From: Butyriboletus loyo
Lineage: Eukaryota > Basidiomycota > Agaricomycetes > Boletales > Boletaceae
Direction: 5' to 3'
Assembly (NCBI GenBank): GCA_038093515.1
Contig: JBBPSI010000108.1
Coordinates: forward strand, 24,340-88,339
Length of the DNA stretch: 64,000 nt
This document shows, one piece after another, positions 11,840 to 23,849 of this stretch (position 1 is the stretch's first letter; each line of letters begins with the position of its first letter). The position numbers and the translations under genes are program-made. Below the pieces are notes generated by a model. The model saw only the letters and a list, made by a program, of their open reading frames with translations. It was not told the DNA's origin and ran no database searches.

Positions 11840-12632
11840 ATGTTGCAGTTGCAGAACGATACCAATGAATTTGTGGTAGGCAATATGATCTTACAGGCTG
11901 CTCATCCGTTTGCTGTCTATTGATGCCTAATAGTTCAAGAGGAGACGAAGGAGGCTACAGATCAACGTTCAAGACGCGGGAACCGTCGTATCCCTCGACC
12001 AAGCGAGTGATGTCGGACTGCATTCGGGATTGATACCGGAGATTGCTGTGCTTCCGGAACCAGCGACGTCCTCCCCTGCGTTCCCAGAGTTTCCAGAACC
12101 TCCAAGTCTGGGAGCGTCATCGGAAAACATCATCACTGTCGAGAGGTTTCTTCGTGGTTCAGTTCAAACGGTTCCGAAAACCAAGCGAGTGGTCCCCGAT
12201 TATATTGCTCCAAGGAGGCCCCGCGCATATATTCGCCAACGACCAGCGGATCGACGAACAATGTCCGCTCGAAAAGTCAAAGTGCCCAAGCGACGCAAGG
12301 GGTCCTCCCGAATCGCGAAAACCTTGTTTCGCGCCACTGTTTTAACCGATGGCGATGCTCTCGATACCTTGGTGGATGGCGCCGGAATCTCTCTCACACG
12401 GCGTCCTTTGAAATTTGTGCCTTTCGACAAGTTCGCGATTCCGTTTAGACTCGGCCAGACTAATTCAGTCGAGCCCTCTGATTCCGATCCCAGGGAAGAG
12501 AGACGACGCCTTGGTGATACCTCGGATCTCAAAGCACATCGCGACCATCTTTCAAGTTCCCACCCACGCATACGTTTGGACTTGGTCCCGGTGGGAGAAG
12601 CAGAAGCTGCATACTCTGACATGTTTCCGTAA
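11840..12632 (+). CDS. Unrecognised basic protein
   Basis: Not recognised. Model: exon 11840..11875 and exon 11934..12632, 244 aa, phase 0 junction. It starts MLQLQNDTNEFV and then has a strongly basic patch (FKRRRRRLQ), a Pro/Glu-rich stretch (LPEPATSSPAFPEF), another basic stretch (RKVKVPKRRKGSSRIAK) and an acidic/Arg tail. No membrane segment is seen. The two basic clusters would suit a nuclear protein, which is inference only. The 3' end may instead splice at 12628 to about 12694 and stop at 12722. The start lies only 75 bp downstream of the hAT remnant. Confidence 0.5.
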
Positions 12633-12966
12633 GTTGCCATGGGTGCTAGGTGTTTGTTGCCTTCGTTTTATGAGCCGTGTTCGTCTCCGCAGCTCACGGC
12701 ACGCGTTATTGAAGCACCTATAGTTGCTCGTCACATGTCGATATACCGGTTGTTGTGTCGCACAGATTGTACAACCTCTGGCACTCGATGACTCTGGGTG
12801 GTCAAGCCTTCCGTTGGCTCCTCGGCAGTAGTTTACCATTCTTGAGTCGTACTTGGAACCTTGGTGGTCAATTAGCTTATGTAATATGCCTTTGCGATGT
12901 TGTACAGCCTCCTTCACTTTGACTTGCTCATCATAATACCCCAGCTTCGCACTACCATTCTAAACT

Positions 12967-14040
12967 ATGCAAGCCTATCTCGCGGAAAAATACATGTCAG
13001 GGCCTAAAGCTGAGGCCATACTGGCCCGAGCTGCTCCTAAGAAGACGAAACGCAAGGTCGCAAGCGAGGCAACCAGTGGTCCGTCTATACTTGTTGACGA
13101 GGATGGGGGCTTTGGCGACGAGGTCTCACGACAGAAACAACAAGAAGAAACGGATGTGAAAGAAGCTGCAGTCGCGAGCGACCGAAGTTTCAAGAAACGA
13201 AGAACGGACGAGCATTCGGGGTGGATTACGGTACAAGAGAGCGTGAAGAGGGAGGAGAGTCCGGTCGTACCGCCTGATGAACAACCAACCGTCGTGGAGG
13301 ATGTACGACCCTTCAAGGGTGGGCTGATTCGCTCCGAGGATCTACAAAAGGTAAAGACCGTTTGGATGCATGTATAAGATGGCACCTGACCTCTACGTTG
13401 TAGCAAACAAAGACCCACGTCAGACAGGACGAGATGACGACAGAGGAGATGGAAGCCGCGCAGGAGACCGTATACCGTGATGCATCTGGTCGCAAGATCG
13501 ACATGAAACTGGCTCGAGCCGAAGCTGCTCGGAAGAAGAGGGAAAGGGAGGAAAAGGAAGCGCGGAAGATGGAGTGGGGCAAGGGACTCGTCCAGCGAGA
13601 AGAGCAAGAGAAACGCAGAATTCAATTGGAGAAGAACAAGTCCTTGCCATTCTCTCGGCAAGCGGATGACAGGGAACTCAACGAAGAACTCATGGCACGA
13701 GACAGATGGAATGATCCCGCCACTGCTTTCCTGACGGTTAGCCCATCTGTCAAAGATGTTTATCCTCGGTTCCCTGATTATTCCATTCGCAGAAAAAAGC
13801 ATCCAAGATTGCCAAAAAGCCGGAGTATCGCGGTCCTCCACCACCTCCCAATCGTTTCGGCATAAAACCGGGTTACAGATGGGATGGCGTAGGTAAAGTC
13901 AAGTTTTCAAGGCTTTAATGAATAAGCTGATACATTTCCCAGACCGAGGTAATGGCTTCGAGAAGAAGTGGTTCCAACGTATCAACGAGAGACAACGGAC
14001 AGCAACAGCGAGTTATGCGTGGAGTGTGGATGACATGTAA
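12967..14040 (+). CDS. BUD13: Pre-mRNA-splicing factor Bud13/Cwc26 (RES complex)
   Basis: Exons 12967..13350, 13404..13736, 13793..13892 and 13943..14040 give 304 aa. Bud13 is a RES-complex subunit that binds the activated spliceosome and aids splicing and nuclear pre-mRNA retention. The start [19 protein letters not shown] matches the family N terminus. The charged middle is typical. The conserved C terminus reads RHP-like basic, then [36 protein letters not shown] and ending SYAWSVDDM. The length fits fungal members, and all introns are short GT-AG. Confidence 0.95.
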
Positions 14041-14387
14041 TACATATTTTACTACTATCTTGTACGAGATAACCATTATCGTGATTTTCCATCGATCCAT
14101 GGCATTCGCGAATGTCCTACCTGAGGGTCCGAAGGCAAGGAGGCTTTCGATACCGTGGTCATGTACTTTCATCTACCGATACCGACACACTTTCTTAACA
14201 AAGGGGATCACAAAATAAGCATAGATCATCCATTGGTGATAATCTCCAGTGACTGGCATACACAAGCGTCGGCCGCAGGTTCAATGCGGACTGTAGCAAA
14301 ACACGTTTCTCTGAGTAGTACGAGGTGGGTATCGAGGTAAGCAACTGCAACAGGAGGCAATTTATCAGAAAGAGGAGATCGAAGTTT
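14041..14387. other. Convergent intergenic gap
   Basis: About 350 bp between the 3' ends of BUD13 and the alpha-crystallin gene. No gene, repeat or structural signal was recognised. Confidence 0.6.
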
Positions 14388-15429
14388 CTAATATTCAGAG
14401 ATATCGGTGATTTCTGTAATTTCTTCGTGTGGTGAATGATCTGTTGATTTGAGATACGATGCATTCTCAAAGTCATCGCTAGATTTAATGTCACTTTCAG
14501 AGACGACGGTGGGCTCGACACGACGGGGCTCGGCCTGTTTGGGTAACCGAGGTCGGGGCTCGACACGGACCGTACGCATGTTGGGATAGCTCAAGGTAAG
14601 ATGTCGATTGTCCATTACGGCGCGTATCTCCTCGAACTAAGAAACACAGCGATCAGCCTCATGAGATGAGGAAAGCAGGAGCTCACTCACTTTCGTCCCT
14701 TCTGGAAGAGGTATCGTCCGTGTATACTTCTTCTCCTCTCGCTCTCTAACGAGTCGTCCATCTTCCTCCTTCTCAGAGATCTTGACTGTCTGCCACGTAA
14801 CAACGAGGTGATTGTAACGGAAGCTAACATGCGCTTGTTCCTTCTTTATGCCGGGTAAGTCAAAAGTTGCGGTAATCTGTACGGTGATAAGAAGGGGATA
14901 TCACGGGGACGTGATACAAATAATCCATACTGTACGACCCGAACGGGACTCGCGAAATGAAACACAATCCCTGCAACATGTTCCGAAAGATCAGGGTAAC
15001 GGATGTATGAAGTGATACAGTGGCGTACGTGGATTTCTTCCGCTTCACTTTAGGAGGGGTTGCCTTCCTAGGCGTGGTAACATGTTGTTCCGGAGTGGAA
15101 CGCGACACACCGCTCGGTCCAGGCTGGGGCGACTCCAAAGATTTCACCTTGAGAGGAAGCTTGGCTTCCGCGACATGTTTCCTCTCCCGCAACGTGTTCC
15201 ATAGTTCATCGAGCGACATATATTCTTGTTCTCGTGGACCTTGTCTTATGGTCGATTTCGACGTCTGTTGACGCCCACCGCCGCGCTCGGCGCCTTGTCG
15301 GAGGGAGGAGGGTACAATCGTCGTAGATGAAAGTCGAGAGCGATGGGGAGGACGAGAGGGTCCCACTGCGAGTTCACAACCGTCGTGGTCATCCCAGCAA
15401 GTGAACGTGCCGATAGCAGTGGACGACAT
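14388..15429 (-). CDS. Alpha-crystallin-domain (Hsp20-like) protein with long N-terminal extension
   Basis: Exons 15429..15029, 14970..14931, 14876..14691 and 14636..14388 give 291 aa. The alpha-crystallin domain begins at ITATFDLPGIKKEQ and runs through VSFRYNHLVVTW and RTIPLPEGTKFEEI to RHLTLSYPN. Such domains form small heat-shock chaperones. Unusually it sits behind about 145 residues of Ser/Pro/Lys-rich, low-complexity sequence, and the tail is acidic. An upstream frame on the same strand (LLSLPLQPHKAIWAAG, ending at this ATG) stays open and could be a further 5' exon, so the start is uncertain. Confidence 0.8.
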
Positions 15430-16266
15430 GGAATGAGCTAGGGAGACGCCCGCCGCCCAAATTGCCTTGTGGGGTTGCAGTGGAAGAGAGAGTAACTAGA
15501 GAAAAGGCAAGGGACGAAATTAGCACTGACTGGATTATCAAGACAAGCCTGAGCGTAGCATGGCATGAAACACGAGGCTGCCAAAAGCAGCGGCCATCAA
15601 CGCCAGTTACTTTATCAGAGAACGACGGTGCTCGCCACTTACTCTCTATGCTGCTCATAAGCGTGTCCCCTACGACAACACCAGCCTTGACCACGAGTGG
15701 GACACGCGCACCCACGCCGTGAGGTTCGTCGAAAGCCAGAGTGACCGATTACGCCACGGATAAAAATGAATGGGGCCTTGAGGTCTCCTCGTGGTGGCCA
15801 CTCGAAGAACCACCATCCCTTTCCCTATGCCACGCTGCCGCAGACTGGTCTCTCCATTTCCAACTACTTGGACACGATTTGATTGCCGTGGACAAGGACA
15901 AACGTGTTGTTTTCAGTTGGCAAAAGTCACCTCCGCATGAAAATAATGGCGATCTCTCTCCAAAATACTCTCGAGGCTTCAGGTAAGGTTCAAGATTCGA
16001 TCCAGGGGAGGCTTCCAGCCGCAGTCACAGTGCATGTAAGCTCCTCGGAGTTGAGGAAATTTTCTACTATCTGATTCACACTTTTCTCTCTTACATTCGT
16101 TCTGATCGAATCGCGTGCACACTCAGATACATGGTTAGAAGTCTGTCTTCACGATAGGATCGATTCAGATACTCGGTGCCTGTTTTTCTGAAGGATGCTC
16201 GATCGTTACACCATCAAGATGTTAACATACAATACACACGAGTCACCAACTCGGCTTAGGCCACCA
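15430..16266. other. Unassigned region
   Basis: About 840 bp with no gene I can support. Two protein-like open stretches exist: minus about 15640-15750 (LAFDEPHGVGARVPL) possibly linked to the alpha-crystallin gene, and plus 15741-15986 (WGLEVSSWWPLEEPP). Neither resembles a family I know, and they may be chance or an unresolved small gene. Confidence 0.4.
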
Positions 16267-17066
16267 TCAGTTCATCACTTCCATGTTTCCTCTGAACCAA
16301 AACGGATGGGCTTTCATGTGCGAGATTCGCCATGGGTTTGAACCTGGGTCCATGTCAGTCTGCCGTATCAAGTCCAAGGTATAATAGCTCTGGAAGAAGA
16401 TATTAGCACCCCAACGTATCAGGTGTGAAGTGTTCTTACCCCATGCTGAACTGTTGTTTCTCCCCGTGCACGGTCACGTCGAAAGGTGACCAACGCATTT
16501 GCGGACGCAGTCGCACTGTTCGGCATAGCGATGTTCCAAGTCGGCGCAGGTTGTGGAAGGTTGACCAGAATACAACTGTCGACAGTAGCTTTGCATCAGT
16601 CGGACGACGGAGGATGGGGATGGTAAATGGACGCACGTCATGACGTGTTGTACTGCCGTGAATCGTTCGAAATACGTTGCCCAAGACTCCGCCTCTTCTT
16701 TGCCTGGCCTGCCTTGAGTAAAACTCGTGTCATCCCTGTAAGCGGCGCCGACGTAGACTGTGAGTCTTACCCTGAGGTTCTTCGTTCGTGATGAGCGAGT
16801 TGTTTATCATGACCTCCGAGGAGGCAAAGACTTCATCTCCAAGGCGCTCGAAATCTCTGCAGTCAGAATACGCCGACTGTTCAACAGAACGCAATATCTG
16901 TCATGAGAATATGCCGAGAGAAAGGGTAGAGCGACTCGCTCACCAACCGCGTGATAGTATCGTGTATGTTGATACGGTCGAGCAGGTATTGAGATAGGCT
17001 GTATGCAATGAGAGGTTCGTCCAGGGATGAGTCCGTTATGGATGACCGCGGCGAGAGCTTGGACAT
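16267..17066 (-). CDS. SnoaL-like (NTF2-fold) protein
   Basis: Five exons, 17066..16948, 16856..16771, 16712..16637, 16575..16440 and 16389..16267, close in phase to give 179 aa. Features are an N-terminal helix (LSQYLLDRINIHDTITRDF), then ERLGDEVFASSEVMINN, WATYFERFTAVQHVMT and a C-terminal strand pair SYYTLDLIRQ / WRISHMKAHPFWFRGN. This is the cone-shaped SnoaL_4/NTF2-like pattern used by dehydratases, cyclases and hydroxysteroid-type isomerases. The acceptor of exon 3 (actcaag) was chosen because it is the only one keeping the WATYFERF frame. The reaction is unknown, and no biosynthetic neighbour helps. Confidence 0.7.
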
Positions 17067-17908
17067 ATGGTAGGATAGGAAGAAAGAGGTAGAGAAGCCA
17101 GGATTATATCCTCGAGGGGCGGATTCAACCGGGATACTCGACGTGCCTGGGTGATCGGGATCCCAAGTTCGTGCATGGCGGTAGAGTGTTTGAGGTTCTT
17201 CCGCGCATACACATGGACGAAGGCGTGTCGTGAAGAGTAAAAACGACCCCCGTCAACATGACCATTGACCAAAGGTGCGTCACCCGACACGGTCTCGCGC
17301 AGCCGGATACGTCAAACGGACGAGGTAGCGCGATTCGCGAATGGTCGCCGACTCAACCCAAGGAAACCATGAACTCACGACGAGATTATTTACATCTTCG
17401 AAAGCAGGCCAGGGTGCACCCCGCGCGCGCAGTGGGAAGCTCAAAGCTCCCCCGAACACCTGACGAATCGGACGTTTTTAGTTAGTGTTGTACTCACTGG
17501 CACTAGTCAGAAATTGATCGTGAAAGCAGAAACACGACAACGATTTTAATCTGTGATCCGCCCGAGCGTGCCCCATGACGACGAAAGCCAGACACCGACT
17601 CTGGACATTTCTCAGCGGGCATGAAGCCCGCTCTCGGTCGGTCACTTGACGCTGGTTCGAAAAAGTCGCGGACAGCTGAGTTTCCCTATCACGTTGATCC
17701 GATTTCAGCGCCTTTCCACACGGACTCCCTCTGGCCACCGATGCTGGCTCACCGGACGATGAAAACAAATTTGCAGCACTGACAAAAATAGTTACATAAG
17801 ATCGTTAGGGTACATTCGATGCTGATATCGTTCAATCGTCAGAGTTGTGCACAATTGTCTGACATCAGGGAAACCAAAGGAAAACCAAACCGTGGAATCC
17901 TCTTTGTA
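17067..17908. other. Unassigned region
   Basis: About 840 bp. Only open frames without family resemblance are seen, for example minus 17036-17290 (starting SGDAPLVNGHVDGG), which overlaps the 5' end of the SnoaL-like gene and is probably untranslated leader. No repeat or transposon terminus was found. Confidence 0.4.
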
Positions 17909-18917
17909 CTAGTCTTCTTGACTAGACTTTTCCAAAGCCTCGGAGGACTTCACTTGGCTGTATGCTGAGAGACTAATACGGTTGGCAATTTCGTTTTGGC
18001 GTTGTTGATCTGCAACGGCTAGACCCTCGCGGTCACCAAAGACTTCGTCCCTCTCTTCCAGGGTGAGACCTTTCGTCTTGGGGACCTGAGAACGGACCAC
18101 AAATCAGGAGACCTAGTACTGTCATCAAATCACCAATCCCAGTAACAAATATTCCCGCAGAGGTGTATATCAATAAACTGGTAACAGAAAATAGGAAGGC
18201 ACAAACCTCGAAAATCGATGAGGGCTGAAACGTTACAGTCTGGACAATCACTCCGATGCAGAAAAATAACCACGTCTACAGACCGCGTCAGTGTCCTTCC
18301 AAGAACGAAGGTCTGTAAGATGCACCAAGGACATGTATGTATTTGCGCGATGACGTGCCAGTACAGAGCACACCAAACCAGGCACCCAGTTCAAGTATAG
18401 AAACCATCCAACCCTCTTCGCCGGTGTTGTGAACTGCAGAAGCCATCCTCGAGTCAGAAGAAGACATGCTAAGCACCCCAGAGAAGACACACTGGGTGAG
18501 AAGGGTATACTGATCCGTAAAATGATATAGCGTGCAATGCGTTCAAAATTTCACGAGTACCTATGTCAATCAGGCTTCAAGGGAATTACCATATAGCCTG
18601 TGGTTTGAAGGGGTTGAGAATAATAAGGTGATAGCCCTCACAGCCTCCCTCCCAAGGACGCGAACACTGCAATGGCGAAAACTCGGCCGTTGTGGACGTC
18701 TTTCAGCGTGTAGTTTAGAAAACGAAGAGGATAAACAATGAATAAAACTTACCCATCCCGACTGCCCTTGAAGAGCTTTGCAGCGGTCCGAAGTAAATTG
18801 ATCATCACCAGAAGCCGTGCCACCACCTAGTTTTGTTAGCCTCCGCCGCGGTTCGCTAATAGCACCTGGTCCCACGCAACAGAATGGAGCCGGAACGGTA
18901 TTTGTTTCTTCCGCCAA
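17909..18917 (-). pseudogene. Sugar-transporter relic lacking the central domain
   Basis: Both ends of a fungal sugar porter (MFS) are recognisable but the middle is missing. From 18917 one reads an N terminus with CKALQGQSGW, RVFAIAVFASLGG, VFSGVLSMSSSDSRMASAVH, GWMVSILELGAWFGVLCTG and FFCIGVIVQTVTFQPSSIF. After GIFVTGIGDLMT comes the C-terminal signature VPKTKGLTLEERDEVFG and an ordinary tail ending at 17909. A normal porter has about 330 more residues between these points. The YLADK loop is also shortened and the FGYDQG motif is disrupted, so a functional carrier is not expected. Confidence 0.7.
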
Positions 18918-19809
18918 TTAAGAGCCACCGGACTGTACCTCAATGTGCGGGCTCAGGAAGGACCGGTGATGGCTGGGATTGGTTGGAAGTTGTGTGTCTC
19001 AATGTTTTAAATAACCGCCTTGCGCAGTCTTTGCATGACATTGTATCTCTGCGGCGGTAGCGGTGGAGCCGTAGCGACCTGGGGAGAATGCAAAGTATGG
19101 GAAGTCTAGCGGTCTGCACAATAGGAATCCGACGGAGACGGGCGAGGTCAAGGCGAACACTTCAAAATGCCCCGTTTAATGTACTTAACGGGGTGAAGAA
19201 TTGACTTGAAAATTCTAAACACATACGAAGTCGATGGCGACTGTGACGAGAGAGAGCCAATATTGAATGGGGCACAAATGGACCCTCCTGAGACGCTGCC
19301 CCTTCGAAGAGGCAGCGGCGGGAGTCCTCGGTGAATGCTGGGCACCATTCATTGAACGACGGGACATTGATGAAAGCTGTTGATCAACAATTGAACCCAG
19401 TGTGAGACGACCGTGAAAACTTCGGAGTGGCTGCGCTGCGCGGTCACCAAGTTGGTGGCGCTCGCGTACAACATCATTCGCAAGCACTACTCATTGCAAG
19501 GAACGTCCAACTGCAGCCTTCCCCAACCTACGAGGCCCGATCACTCATCGAATTCCGGTGGAGCAATCAAGTAAGTCCCAGAACTATGATATACACCCGC
19601 ATCGAGTTCCGATCGCGCTGTTAATCCAGCTTCCCGAACGCGTGGGTGACAATGAACGCATGGAGGATATACAAAACTGATTTACATCTAGGAGATTCCC
19701 TTCACTCCAGCCTAGCCCAGTTCCAGGAGGGTGAGTCGATCTACGCGGAGAATACCGTTCCATGTCTTCGCTCATCTGTTGTTGCCCATTTCCACTCAGT
19801 GGTCACGTT
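18918..19809. other. Intergenic, upstream of metacaspase
   Basis: About 890 bp. The last part contains a probable 5'-UTR intron of the metacaspase gene (gtgagtcg at about 19730 to ctcag at about 19800). No other gene was recognised. Confidence 0.5.
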
Positions 19810-21793
19810 ATGAACTCCCCTCCCCCAGGTCCGTTCACACAATACGTTACATCGCATCATTCTCCTAGAGGACATGCCCCGTATCGAGACTCGCCTAGGG
19901 GATATCCCTACTCCGGACCATATGCCCCTCCTCCAGGACCTCCCGGCGAATCCATGAGGTATCCCCCACCCTTCGGTCCTCCGGGATATCAACCACCTCC
20001 AGGTCCTCCGCCTATGCCTCCGACTGGGCAACAGCAGTATGGCTTCCAGCCAGTTCCGGGTGAACAGATGCAACCTGCTTACTTTCAGTACTCGCAATGC
20101 AACGGGAAAAAGAAAGCATTGCTTGTATGATTTCACCCCGAACCCCCGTCTGTATCCTACAACGCTCACGTTGTTTACAGATTGGCATAAACTACATAGG
20201 CCAGCCTGAGGAGCTTCAGGGTTGCATAGAAGACGTGCACCGCATGAAGAGGTTCCTTTTGGGTTAGTTGGTTTCACCAGCTTCTTCACCCAGTGATGTC
20301 ATGTCAATGTGAACAGGACGTGGTTACAAGGTGGATGATATGGTGATACTTACAGACAATTCACCGTCTCCCCGTGAACATCCAACTCAACAGAACATGG
20401 TCCGTTGCGTTCCCAGACCAGTTTTGGGTGACCTCATATTTTATCAGATTGACGCAATGCACTGGCTTGTGAGGGATGCTCGGCCCAATGACTCCCTTTT
20501 CTTCCATTGTATGTGCTATTATATGACGACAAGGTGAACCTCCTAATGATTCGAATAGACTCGGGACATGGAGGGCAGACTAAGGATCTGGATGGCGATG
20601 AAGAAGATGGATATGACGAAGGCAAGTTAACTCTCTCTTTACTTGGAATTCTGATTCATGGCATTCCTGCTCAGTAATATATCCCGTGGACTTCAAGATA
20701 ACATCCCATATTGTGGACGATGTTTGTCAGCGATCATAGATCCCGTGCTTTGTGTCTCAAAGTTGCTGCAGGACATGCACAAGATTATGGTTAGTGGGCT
20801 TCCCGCTGGCTGTCGCCTAACAGCTATATTTGATGTAAGCAACCCGGACGCATCCCGTCTTAATGCTAATTTTTCAATAGGCATGCCACTCTGGCTCGGC
20901 ACTCGGTATGAATCAATACACATACTTCATGAAGCTGTGTTAAAAATTTCCGTTCCTAGACCTCCCATACACGGTACGTGCCTGTTGCTAAGCTAGCTAC
21001 GCCCGTTATTTTAGTTTTGATCACACGCTGGCAGTACTCGACGGATGGCAAGATCAAGGAACCCAATGTGAAACTTGGGGCAGCAAAGGGATTATTATCT
21101 ACTTTTACTTCTTTTCAGAGGCGTGATATAGGCGGTGTGGTTCATGGTGTAACGGACCTTTTCAACGTCGCCTCCGGGAGTGCGCAAAAGGCTAACGAGT
21201 ACACAAAAGCGACGAGATCAAGTGTCGCTGACGTGGTAAGATGACTCCTCCATTTGCATATCCTCACTACCCTCGTGTCGACCCAGATCTCCTGGAGTGG
21301 TTGCAAGGACTCCCAAACGAGTGCTGACGCTCAAATAAGAGGTCGTAACACAGGTGCTATGACTGATGTACGTGCTCCACATTTTCCTGAAGTACCTCCC
21401 TGATCCTCGCGATGCCAGGCATTTTTGACAGTACTTGGTAACTTTGCCTCCCTGACTGAAACGATCAGTCATTAAGCTGAGCTTGTGCAGCGCAAAACCC
21501 TAACCTGTGCTACCAACAACTCCTTGTTGAGATGAGGTACGCGTGCCGAGTCTGTGTTGTTCGCGGCGTCTTTGAACCTCTGTCCATACTCAGGTGGATT
21601 CTCCGCGAGAAATATAGCCAAAAGCCTCAGGTGCGTAGCCACAGGCCCGATGAAACTCGTGCTGATGTGATTACACTAGTTTTCGAGTTCCCACCCCATT
21701 GTAAGTCACATTTCAACCCGGGGTCCCATAGAAATGGAATTTACACCTATAAACTTGTCCCGACAGGACATCAATTTGCAGTTCATTATTTGA
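19810..21793 (+). CDS. Type I metacaspase
   Basis: Caspase-fold Arg/Lys-specific cysteine protease, calcium-dependent in this family, linked to stress, ageing and protein-aggregate control. Sixteen exons (first 19810..20124, last 21767..21793) give 394 aa. The N-terminal prodomain is Pro/Gly/Tyr-rich, as in yeast Yca1. The catalytic His is in [20 protein letters not shown] (exons 4-5) and the catalytic Cys in [16 protein letters not shown] (exons 7-9). The small-subunit blocks [11 protein letters not shown] and [14 protein letters not shown] and the ending KYSQKPQ..SSHPID follow. The intron at 20622-20674 is GC-AG. The protein appears complete and intact. Confidence 0.95.
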
Positions 21794-21964
21794 ATGTGAA
21801 GTTCTGGGTCATTTGGCCCGCGGATGGATAATGCGTAAGTGCGTAGGGAAACGTAGCAATTTCGCAAGTTTCTACTGTATGATTAAACCAGCTTACAATG
21901 TGATTATGAACCCCAGCGGGATGCATTCGTGTTAGCAAGAGCTTAAGATACGGAGAAATGTGTT

Positions 21965-23492
21965 TTACATGGAAGAATATGCATGGCACTTTACACTGAC
22001 GATGTGAGCTGTTCCCTCATCTCCGTACGGGATGAGGGAATCCCGCAGTGATCCATCAGAGACTCCCGAGTGGGTCTGGGGCAAGAACGACTTCGTGTCG
22101 AGAATGACGGCAGTCAATCGACGGCCATATGTCTGGCGGAAACTACGTCAAGACCCTGGACCAACGGAATTAGATCACTTACACAACCCGTGTCAATACC
22201 AATTGACCATCGCTTCACATCAAGATCTCGAAGTGCGGCGTGACCATATATCACCATCGACGGGAAGCAGTGCAGAGTTGTGCGTGCCGTCGAACTGTGT
22301 TTGGAAAGGATGGATGGTTCCGCCACAGGCAAGCCGGAGCAGCTGCTCATCACGTCGTTCCATAAGTCAGACCACGGGGTACCCTTTTCGCCCTTTTTGA
22401 CTTTTCCTTTCTTTGAGAGACTCCGCATGTTCATTAAAACCCAGGGATCTTTATTCTGAGGGATTTCGTTTAGCAATGCCAGTTCTTGAAGACCTCGAAG
22501 GATGTGATGATCTTCCGGGTTGGCTGTAGTGGGCCAATGAGAGAGCGGCTGCTTGGGATCGCCAAGTTTACGAGTTGGGTCGGCTGCTAGCAACCCGGCA
22601 TGAACAAAGTATGTATGGGCCGCCGGTGTGTAGAGGACGAGAGGGAGAGAGCGAAGGTAGTCATAATGCTCTTGAGACATTTCGCGGGCGATCTTGTAAT
22701 GTTTTCCTAGCAGTGTCCAGTCTTTAGGCACGTATGCTTTCCATCCATGGTGCGATTTCTTGAGCCAAGCATCGAATTCGGCATTGGGCTCGTCCCCGTC
22801 GATATGAGACCAATCCGAGTCCATATCTTCTAGCCAATCTCTGCCACCAGGGAGGGATACGATCCAGTCCATCCAGGCTCTCCATTCGATGACTTTTTCG
22901 TCGTTATTGCCACGTACACCGAGAATCTGGTTCGTCGACATGAAACTCAGGACTGGATCGGATGAGTGTTTTTCATTCTTTGAGACTAGGTCGCCCAAGT
23001 GTATCAAAGTATCTGACTGCGGATCGTATGAAATCTTGGCGAGTAATTCGCTACAGCGGCCGGAAGGAATGAGATGAATTCAATGTAAAGGGGAACCGAT
23101 GATGCGAACCTAAGCGATTGGTTCATAGCATGAATATCTCCGATGGTGACGACACGCTTATTGTCGTCGGCGTCTGTGGTGTCAAGTATAGTATGAGCCA
23201 AGTACTTGTTTCAATTGGAGGTTGTGCGACGTACGGATAGGGAAATGAGCATGCGGTAGTGTCTCGAGTAGTTTGTAGTGGGCAAAGTCGGGGAACACGA
23301 CATCTTGATAAGGCTGGGTCAGCTAATTTCCGAACAGGACAGGACAGGCGACTGACCTGGTCGCTTCAAAGGAAGGCGACGTCTGGTCTCGTCGACGATG
23401 CTGGCGGTGAAAACAAAGAAAAGGAAGGCTGCAATAACCGAGACTGGGAGGATCAGCCGAATCAAGTGGCGCTCTCTACGTTGCTGGCGCAT
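21965..23492 (-). CDS. Ppn2-like membrane metallophosphoesterase
   Basis: Exons 23492..23357, 23303..23235, 23173..23110, 23050..22183 and 22132..21965 give 434 aa. A short basic N terminus (MRQQRRERHLIR) precedes one membrane anchor (LILPVSVIAAFLFFVF), so the catalytic part is lumenal or extracytosolic. Calcineurin-like metal motifs appear in order: VVTIGDIH, LIHLGDLVSKN, GVRGNNDEKV, YFVHAG and MVIYGHAALRDL. This architecture matches yeast Ppn2, a vacuolar zinc-dependent endopolyphosphatase; the substrate here is inferred from that. It converges on the metacaspase, with 171 bp between the stops. Confidence 0.85.
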
Positions 23493-23849
23493 TCTGCAGG
23501 CCGAGTCCGACGTCGGGAGCAACGGTGTTTCAGACTCCAAATCCTCTACGACAAGCCAAGAAGCACTCGGACCGTACAACCCTTATATGTATCGTACTAG
23601 CAGTGTAGGCACCACTCCCCGGGCCCAATCTCGGAGGTTTTCAATTCAAACGATTTTTCCTTCTACGAGCGAGCAGTTGAACATGCTAGAGCCTCAAACG
23701 TGAGCACAGATCCATTCTAGTTCAAAAAGAAAACAGTAATTCCCTTCACAACCACTCTCGTTCTGTTCAGGAACACACAGATTCCTCCAAGTGCCTGAGC
23801 GTAAGACCCTCCCGAGTCAACCAGAAGTATATTATTTCTATGGTTATGG

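Noticed and set aside
12200..12640. Minus-strand open frame opposite the unrecognised basic protein
   Set aside because: It is Arg/Ser-rich antisense of a basic coding region. The plus strand has a supported intron and start.
12975..13844. Long minus-strand open frame of 289 codons opposite BUD13
   Set aside because: It is the antisense of the Lys/Glu-rich BUD13 exons and crosses BUD13 introns. BUD13 has full family support.
15980..16010. Segment resembling a tRNA T-arm (GGTTCAAGATTCGATCC)
   Set aside because: No matching acceptor, D or anticodon arms could be built around it.
19741..20289. Minus-strand open frame of 182 codons opposite the metacaspase prodomain
   Set aside because: Antisense of the Pro/Gly/Tyr-rich prodomain. 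It is Arg/Trp-rich as expected for a shadow, and crosses a metacaspase intron.
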